NCBI RefSeq assembly: GCF_030272615.1
Contig: NW_026729345.1
Location: 65,001 to 87,500, forward strand
DNA: 22,500 bases
Direction: 5' to 3'
Source: Cryptomeria japonica
Lineage: Eukaryota > Streptophyta > Pinopsida > Cupressales > Cupressaceae
Under the pieces are notes generated by a model. That model searched no databases and had not been told where the DNA came from. It saw only the letters and a program-made list of their open reading frames with translations. Both the position numbers and the translations under genes were made by a program. This document shows, in pieces, positions 17,371 to 22,500 of the stretch. Numbering within the stretch: position 1 is the stretch's first letter; each line of letters starts with the position of its first letter.

Positions 17371-17455
17371 GCCTTCACTAATTTCCAGAAAAAGGCAAAA
17401 AAAAATGAGATTTTAAAATTTCCGTTTTGAAAGATAGTGAAAAAAAAGGAACGCG
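17371..17455. repeat. AT-rich island 8
   Basis: Counterpart of island 4, with the same AAAAAGGAACG right arm. Confidence 0.87.
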
Positions 17456-17725
17456 GGTGCCATCTTGAGCCCGCCCTGGTGCGCAGCCCAGGCAAGGCAT
17501 GCGCACCAAGGTGCCCACCCGAGGTGCACACCCGGGCAAACGGGCTCCGACTTCGTGCAGGCCGCACCTTGGAGCACACTTCGGAGCGCTCCTTGGTGCG
17601 CACCATGGTGCCCACCAGGGCGCACCCGGGGCAAACCGGGCTCCGACTTTGTGCACGCCGCACCTTGGAGCACACATCGGTAGCGCTCCCAGGTTCGCAC
17701 CAGCGTTGCGCACCTTTGATGCGCT

Positions 17726-17808
17726 GCCTTCACTAATTTCCAGAAAAGCAAAAAAAAACGATATTTTAAAATTTCCGTTCTGAAAGATAGTGAAAAAAAC
17801 GGAACGCG
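17726..17808. repeat. AT-rich island 9
   Basis: Counterpart of island 5, with CGATATTTTAAAATTTCCG and TTCTGAAAG. Confidence 0.87.
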
Positions 17809-18237
17809 GGTGCCATCTTGAGCCCTTCCTGGTGCGCAGCCCAGGCAAGTTGTGCGCACCAAGGTGCCCACCCTGGCGGAGGTGCGCGCCCGGGGCAAAC
17901 CGGGCTCCGACTTCGTGCACTGCATGGTGCCCACCAAGGCGCGCAACCAGCCAAGGTGCCCACCGCAGCGAAGGTGCACGCGAGGTGCGCACCCGAGGTG
18001 CACACCCGGGGCAAACCGGGCTCCGACTTCGTGCACGCCGCACCTTGGAGCACACTTCAGAGCGCTCCTTGGTACGCACCAGGGCGCGCAACCCAGCCAA
18101 GGTGCTCACCCCGGCGAAGGTGCACGCGAGGTGCGCACCCGGGGCAAACCGGGCTCGGACTTCGTGCACGCCGCACCTTGGAGCACACATCGGAGCGCTC
18201 CCGGGTTCGCACCAGCATTGCGCACCTTTGATGCGCT

Positions 18238-18328
18238 GCCTTCACTAATTTCCAGAAAAGGCAAAAAAAAGAAAAAAATGAGATTTTAAAATTTCCGTTT
18301 TGAAAGATAGTGAAAAAAACGGAACGCG
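18238..18328. repeat. AT-rich island 10, next to the large-unit junction
   Basis: GCCTTCACTAATTTCCAG, AAAAGGC, AAAAAAAGAAAAAAATGAG, ATTTTAAAATTTCCG and a complete dyad. It is the longest late-type island because its A-run contains an extra GAAAAAAATG. It is the last island before the second large unit begins at 18384. Confidence 0.87.
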
Positions 18329-18383
18329 GGTGCCATCTTGAGCCCGCCCTGGTGTGCAGCCCAGGCAAGTTGTGCGCACCAAG

Positions 18384-18900
18384 GCACCCACCCTGGCCAA
18401 GGTGGGTCACGGGGTGGGTCCTAGGGTGGGTAACGGGGTGGGTACTAAGGTGCGTGCCAAGGTGGGTCATAGGGTGGGTGCCAGAGTGGGCACCAGGGTG
18501 GGTGTGCACCAACCCTAGCCAGGGTAGGTCACGGGGTGGTTGTCGGGGTGGGGGCGTCAAGGAGCCAAGATGGGTGGCAAGTAGCCAAGTTGCGTGCCAA
18601 GGTGGGTGTCGGGGTGGGTGCCAAGGATCCAAGGTGGGTGCCAAGGAACCAAGGTGGGTGTCTGGGTGGGTGCCGAGGTGGGAGCCAGGGTGGTCCCAAG
18701 GTGAGTGCAAAGGTGGGTGCCAGGGTCAAGGTGAGTGCCAATGTGGGTTCCAAAGGTGCAGGGTCAGGGTGAGTGCCAATGTGGGTTCAAAGGTGCTAAG
18801 TTGGGTGCGAGGTTGGGTGCGAGGGTGGGTGGGGTGCCAAGGTGTGCTAGGTGGAAGCCCGGGTGGGTCGGCATCCCATGGGTGTCGAGTTGGGTGCCTG
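18384..18900. repeat. G-rich minisatellite, second copy
   Basis: GGTGGGTGCCAAGGATCC-like phrases repeat the 10457-10980 segment. Only the last 520 bp or so of the first G-rich tract is included, so the large-unit boundary lies inside that tract. Confidence 0.88.
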
Positions 18901-19638
18901 ATGGGTGCTTCTTGTCAAGTTTTAGTCGCCGGACTCATTTCGAGCCTTAGAGGTCGTTTCTTGTCCGGTTGCCCTGTCTTCGACCTGGGAACCCAATTTT
19001 GGTCCTCGGGTCCCATTTTTTTTTGTCTCGCATCCCACTTTTGGCCTGTGGCCTTTTCGGGGTCGATTCTCGTTTTGGGCATCAGAGCATGTTTCTTCTC
19101 CTAAAACCCATATTTGTTTATTAAGTCTCGGAACACATTTTTGTTCTCGTTGACCCATCATGGGTCTTGAACGCATTTGTGGTCCTTGGGTCCCATTTTG
19201 CATCCCGAAACTTGTGTTTTGGTGCTTGATCCCTATTTTGGGTGCCCACCTTGCACCAAGTGCGCACCCGGGCAAACCGAGCGCCTTGGTGCACCGGGGC
19301 AAGATCGAGCGTTGCACCCGAGGCGCCCCGAACATGCACCAAGGTGCACTCGGCCCACATGTGAGCGCAGGTCGTTGCGCCCGAGGTGGTGTGTGGGCAC
19401 CGCGTTGCAGACGGGACACTGCACGCACAGCACGCCCCCTCCAGGTGCACGCACGTAGGCCGGGCCGGGTGCACACCCGACGCCCTAGCAAGGTGCGCGC
19501 ACCCGGGCAGGGCTCACACTTGGCGAACGGGGCGCACTTCGCGAGGGAGGGTGTGCACCTCGACGGGGGTGGGTGGCCGGGGTGGATTCGCACGTGGGTC
19601 GCGGTTTGCTAAGTACACACTCGCGACAAGCTCATAAC
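18901..19638. other. T-rich and GC-rich spacer upstream of 5S copy 2
   Basis: This is collinear with 10981-11726, including GGGTCCCATTTT and the GC-rich stretch before the 5S gene. Small differences include loss of a GCGA duplication near 18942 and one extra base about 20 bp before the 5S start. No gene is seen. Confidence 0.6.
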
Positions 19639-19756
19639 GGGTGCGATCATACCACGTTAGTGCACCGGATCCCATCAGAACTCCGCAGTTAAGCGCGCTT
19701 GGGCCGGAGTAGTACTAGGATGGGTGACCTCCCGGGAAGTCCCGGTGTTGCACCCT
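19639..19756 (+). rRNA. 5S ribosomal RNA gene, copy 2 (one-base deletion)
   Basis: The sequence is as copy 1 except for two changes. One base is missing at 19654/19655: ACCACGTTAG where copy 1 has ACCAGCGTTAG, which removes G17 in the 5' strand of helix II. TACTAGGATGGG replaces TACTGGGATGGG. The gene is 118 nt instead of 119. Box A, intermediate element, box C and the helix I ends are intact, so it could still be transcribed, but the RNA might fold less well. The deletion could be a true pseudogene mutation or a read error, because similar one-base indels are scattered through this unit. Confidence 0.93.
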
Positions 19757-19768
19757 TTTTTAGTTTTT
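19756..19768 (+). terminator. Pol III terminator after 5S copy 2
   Basis: TTTTTT follows GCACCC, then AG and TTTTT, as in copy 1. Confidence 0.85.
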
Positions 19769-20191
19769 CGCCGGGCGTCGCAATGCTATTTGAATAAACC
19801 TTTTGCCCGTTTGCGTTCTCGTCGGGGCCGGGCCGGCGCGGGGTGCGCTGCCCGCACTACCGCGCGCGGCGGGGGCGACACCGAGCGCGCACCCGAGGCG
19901 CCCCGAGCACACAGGCCACGGTGCAACCCGGGCGTTGTGCGCGCACCCCGGTGCGCCCGAGTGCTGCGCGCGCACCCAGGTGAAATCGGTGTGCACCTCG
20001 GCCAGTGCGCGCTCGGTCGAGTCGCGCACGTTGGCCAAGGTGCACGGTGATGTTTCTTACTCTAAGGTTCCGCACCAGACGCCCGGGACAGGTGAGCGAA
20101 GCTGGGCGGGGCCGGTGTGCGCGGCCGGGGCAGGTGCACGCAGCTGGAGAGAGCTTTGGAGCACACTTCGGAGCGCACCAATGATGCGCTC
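19769..20191. other. 5S downstream spacer, copy 2
   Basis: This is collinear with 11858-12281. It is GC-rich spacer without a recognisable gene. Confidence 0.5.
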
Positions 20192-20288
20192 CATTCAAAA
20201 GTTTCCTGAAAAGGCAAAAAAAGTTGAGATTATAGAATTTCCCACTTGAGAGATTGTAAAAAAAAAAATTTAAAATGAAGGAAACGCG
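20192..20288. repeat. AT-rich island 11 (diverged form)
   Basis: Counterpart of island 1, with one A fewer in the long A-run. Confidence 0.75.
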
Positions 20289-21902
20289 GGTGCCAAGTGT
20301 GCGCAGCCCAGCCAAGGTGTGCGCACCAAGGCGCCCACCCTGGCGAAGGTGCACGCAAGGTGCGCACCCGAGCAAACCGGACAATTAACCCAACTTTCGA
20401 CTTCGGCGCGCACCTTGGAGCGCACTTCGGAGCGCTCCTTGGTGCGCACCAATCTTGGGCACCTCGAGGTGCACCATGGCGCCCACCAAGGTGCGCACCC
20501 GGGCAAACCGAGCTCCGACTTCGTGCGCACCTTGGAGCGCACGAAAGGTGCGCACCATGGCGCCCACCAAGGTGCGCAGCCCAGCCAAGGCTGTGCGCAT
20601 CAAGGTGCGCACCCTGGCGAAGGTGCGCACCCGGGGCAAACCGAGCTCCGACTTCGTGCGCACCTTGGAGCGCACAAAAGGTGCGCAACCCAGCCAAGGT
20701 GTGCGCACCCCGGTCAAACCGAGCTCCGAATCGTGCGCACCAGAGGTGCACGCCATCGTGCGCACCTTGGAGCACACTTCGGAGCCCTCCTTGGTGCGCG
20801 CCGATGTTGCGCACCTCGGAGCGCACCCGGGGAAAACAATGCAATTAACCCGACTTTCGACTTCGTGGGCACCTCGGAGCGCTCTCGGGTTCGCACCTCG
20901 GAGCACACCGAGGTGCCCACCCTGGCGAAGGTGCACGCGAGGTGCGCACCCGGGGCAAACCGGGCTCCGACTTCGTGCACTCCGCACCTTGGAGCACACT
21001 TCGGAGCGCTCCTTGGTGCGCACCAGGGCGCGCAACCCAGCCGAGGTGCCCACCCCGGCGAAGGTGCACGCGAGGTGCGCACCCGGGGCAAACCGGGGCT
21101 CCGACTTCGTGCACGCCATGGTGCCCACCGCGGCGAAGGTGCACGCGAGGGTGCGCACCCGGGGCAAACCGGGCTCCGACTTCGTGCACGCCGCACCTTG
21201 GAGCACACTTCGGAGCGCTCCTTGGTGCGCACCATGGTGCCCACCAGGGCGCGCAACCCCGCCGAAGGTGCACGCGAGGTGCGCACCCGGGGCAAACCGG
21301 GCTCCGACTTCGTGCACGCCGCACCTTGGAGCACACTTCGGAGCGCTCCTTGGTGCGCACCATGGTGCCCACCAGGGCGCGCAACCCCGCCGAAGGTGCA
21401 CGCGAGGTGCGCACCCGGGGCAAACCGGGCTCCGACTTCGTGCACGCCATGGTGCGCACCGCGGCCGAAGGTGCGCACACCGGGGCAAACCGGGCTCCGA
21501 CTTCGTGCACAGCCGCACCTTGGAGCACACTTCGGAGCGCTCCTTGGTGCGCACCAGGGCGCGCAACCCAGCCGAGGTGCCCACCCCGGCGAAGGTGCAC
21601 GCGAGGTGCGTACCCGGGGCAAACCGGGCTCCGACTTCGTGCACAGCCGCACCTTGGAGCACACTTCGGAGCGCTCCTTGGTGCGCACCATGGTGCCCAC
21701 CAGGCCGCGCAACCCAGCCAAGGTGTCGGCACCAAGGTGCACGCGAGGTGCGCACCCGGGGCAAACCGGGGTCCGACTTCGTGCACGCCGCACCTTGGAG
21801 CACACATCGGGGCGCTCCCGGGTTCGCACCGGCGTTGCGCACCGTGGTGGGCACCTCGGAGCACACCAAGGTGGGCAGCGAGGTGCGCACCTTTGATGCG
21901 AT
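20289..21902. repeat. GC-rich repeat field downstream of 5S copy 2
   Basis: This is collinear with 12380-14064 apart from the missing 76 bp near 20908 and scattered single-base indels. The minus strand stays open for 679 codons and the plus strand for 525 in the same place. Both are rich in Ala, Arg, Pro, Cys and Gly without any motif, as expected for stop-poor GC-rich repeats. Confidence 0.88.
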
Positions 21903-21986
21903 GCCTTCACTAATTTCCATAAAAGGCAAAAAAAAAAACGAGATTTTAAAATTTCCGTTTTGAAAGATAGTGAGAAAAAGGGAATG
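21903..21986. repeat. AT-rich island 12
   Basis: Counterpart of islands 2 and 6 (CATAAAAGGC, AAAAAGGGAATG), with one or two more A in the A-run. Confidence 0.88.
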
Positions 21987-22397
21987 CTGGTGCCATCTTG
22001 AGCCCGCCCTGGTGCGCAGCCCAGCCAAGGTGTGCGCACCAAGGTGCCCACCCTGGCGAAGGTGCGCGCCCGGGCAATTAACCCAACTTCCAACTTCGCG
22101 CGCGCGCAGGGTGGGAGCGCACCCAACAACCGGGCCTGGGAAGAGCCAATGCGAGAAACCCCACCAACGCTCTGACAAAAAAAGAGGGGGCGCTCCAGTA
22201 ACCCCGCTTCGGAGCGCACCCTGGGCAAACCCAGCCAAGGTGCCCACCCCGGCCAAGGTGCAGCGGAGGTGCGCACCCGGGGCAAACCGGCTCCGACAAC
22301 GTGCACGCCGCACCTTGGAGCACACTTCGTAGCGCTCCCGGGTGCGCACCTCAGAGCACACCAAGGTGGGCAGCGAGGTGCGCACCTTTGATGCGCT
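21987..22397. repeat. GC-rich segment with the CAATTAACCC/CCAAT module
   Basis: This is collinear with 14148-14560: GGGCAATTAACCC, GAAGAGCCAATGCGAGAAAC, GACAAAAAAAGAGG, then GTGCGCACC repeats. Confidence 0.8.
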
Positions 22398-22481
22398 GCC
22401 TTCACTAATTTCCAGAAAAGGCAAAAAAAAAGGAGATTTTAAAATTTCCGTTTTGAAAGATAGTGAAAAAAACGGAACGCG
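22398..22481. repeat. AT-rich island 13
   Basis: Counterpart of islands 3 and 7, with an intact TTCCGTTTT/AAAACGGAA dyad. The window ends just beyond it. Confidence 0.87.
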
Positions 22482-22500
22482 GTGCCATCTTGAGCCGCCC

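Larger units (their letters stand above)
16412..18237. repeat. 2.3-kb block with AT islands (second, shortened copy)
   Basis: The island order and inter-island sequence repeat the first block, but there are losses: the island 8 to 9 interval is 355 bp against 632 in the first block, and the final interval is 512 against 751. The losses remove GC-rich repeat units, as expected from unequal exchange. GC-rich frames on both strands are artefacts. Confidence 0.85.
10457..18383. repeat. Large 7.9-kb unit containing one 5S gene (first copy)
   Basis: The junction phrase GCACCCACCCTGGCCAAGG occurs at 10457 and again at 18384. The following sequence is collinear over more than 4 kb, including the 5S gene (11727 against 19639). 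The unit comprises the end of the G-rich minisatellite, a T-rich spacer, a GC-rich 5S upstream region, the 5S gene, a 3' spacer, a GC-rich repeat field, and two 2.3-kb blocks with AT islands. Confidence 0.93.
18384..22500. repeat. Large 5S-containing unit, second copy (cut by window end)
   Basis: The unit restarts at GCACCCACCCTGGCCAAGG and is collinear with 10457-14660, with offset 7927 at the start, 7912 at the 5S gene and about 7837 at the last islands. Differences are mostly one-base indels in short G, C or A runs plus a 76-bp deletion. It runs out of the window just after AT island 13. Confidence 0.93.

Noticed and set aside
20385-22424. 679-codon minus-strand open frame, with 479-619-codon relatives at 13029-14468 and 15070-16929 and plus-strand frames of up to 579 codons
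   Set aside because: Several frames on both strands are open at once over the same GC-rich tandem repeats. The products are Cys/Arg/Pro/Ala-rich without motifs, the frame changes between repeat copies, and single-base indels between units are tolerated. This is the behaviour of stop-poor repeats, not genes.

Overview
This window is non-coding, repeat-built plant nuclear DNA. I read it as part of a ribosomal DNA intergenic spacer that carries embedded 5S rRNA genes. The only conventional genes are two 5S rRNA genes on the + strand (11727-11845 and 19639-19756). Their sequence is the land-plant type, and the GCGTTAG and GCTTGGGCCGG variants fit a gymnosperm better than a typical flowering plant. 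That placement is inference from the remembered family pattern. The open reading frames, some over 600 codons, are in my judgement artefacts of GC-rich tandem repeats that lack stop codons. I annotate no protein gene.

Layout from left to right. (1) 1-560: degenerate short repeats. (2) 561-4497: 21 units of a 188-bp satellite in near-perfect register. (3) 4498-5880: long 440-490 bp units, each with a TATATAGGGG core on the minus strand, a large hairpin and a diverged satellite-like segment. (4) 5936-6235: alternating 50/56-bp repeats. (5) 6236-7390: a 311-bp repeat carrying the same core. (6) 7381-8010: a 38/52-bp array. (7) 8060-9050: a 157-bp repeat with the core again. (8) 9075-10980: 12-bp-motif and G-rich minisatellites. 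(9) 10457-18383 and 18384-22500: one complete and one partial copy of a unit of about 7.9 kb. Each copy holds G-rich repeats, a T-rich spacer, one 5S gene, and a GC-rich repeat field broken by AT-rich islands of about 85 bp.

The most notable feature is 13 copies of CCCCTATATAAG between 4856 and 9016. On the minus strand they read TATATAGGGG, which matches the plant RNA polymerase I start-site consensus TATATA(A/G)GGG. If they are Pol I promoters, the 35S transcription unit runs leftwards. The 18S gene would lie left of the window and the 25S gene to the right, with the 5S genes on the opposite strand. That is a linked 35S-5S arrangement with a spacer longer than 22 kb and multiple spacer promoters. 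No 18S or 25S sequence is visible here, so the linkage is inferred from the promoter match and the 5S genes.

The repeat families look historically related. The 188-bp satellite resembles the segment between the long-unit promoters. Several arrays seem to have grown from a short palindromic seed (CCTTGGTGCGCACC). Neighbouring satellite subtypes occur in blocks, as expected from local unequal exchange. The two large copies differ by many one-base indels in short homopolymers, so read or assembly error must be separated from biology.
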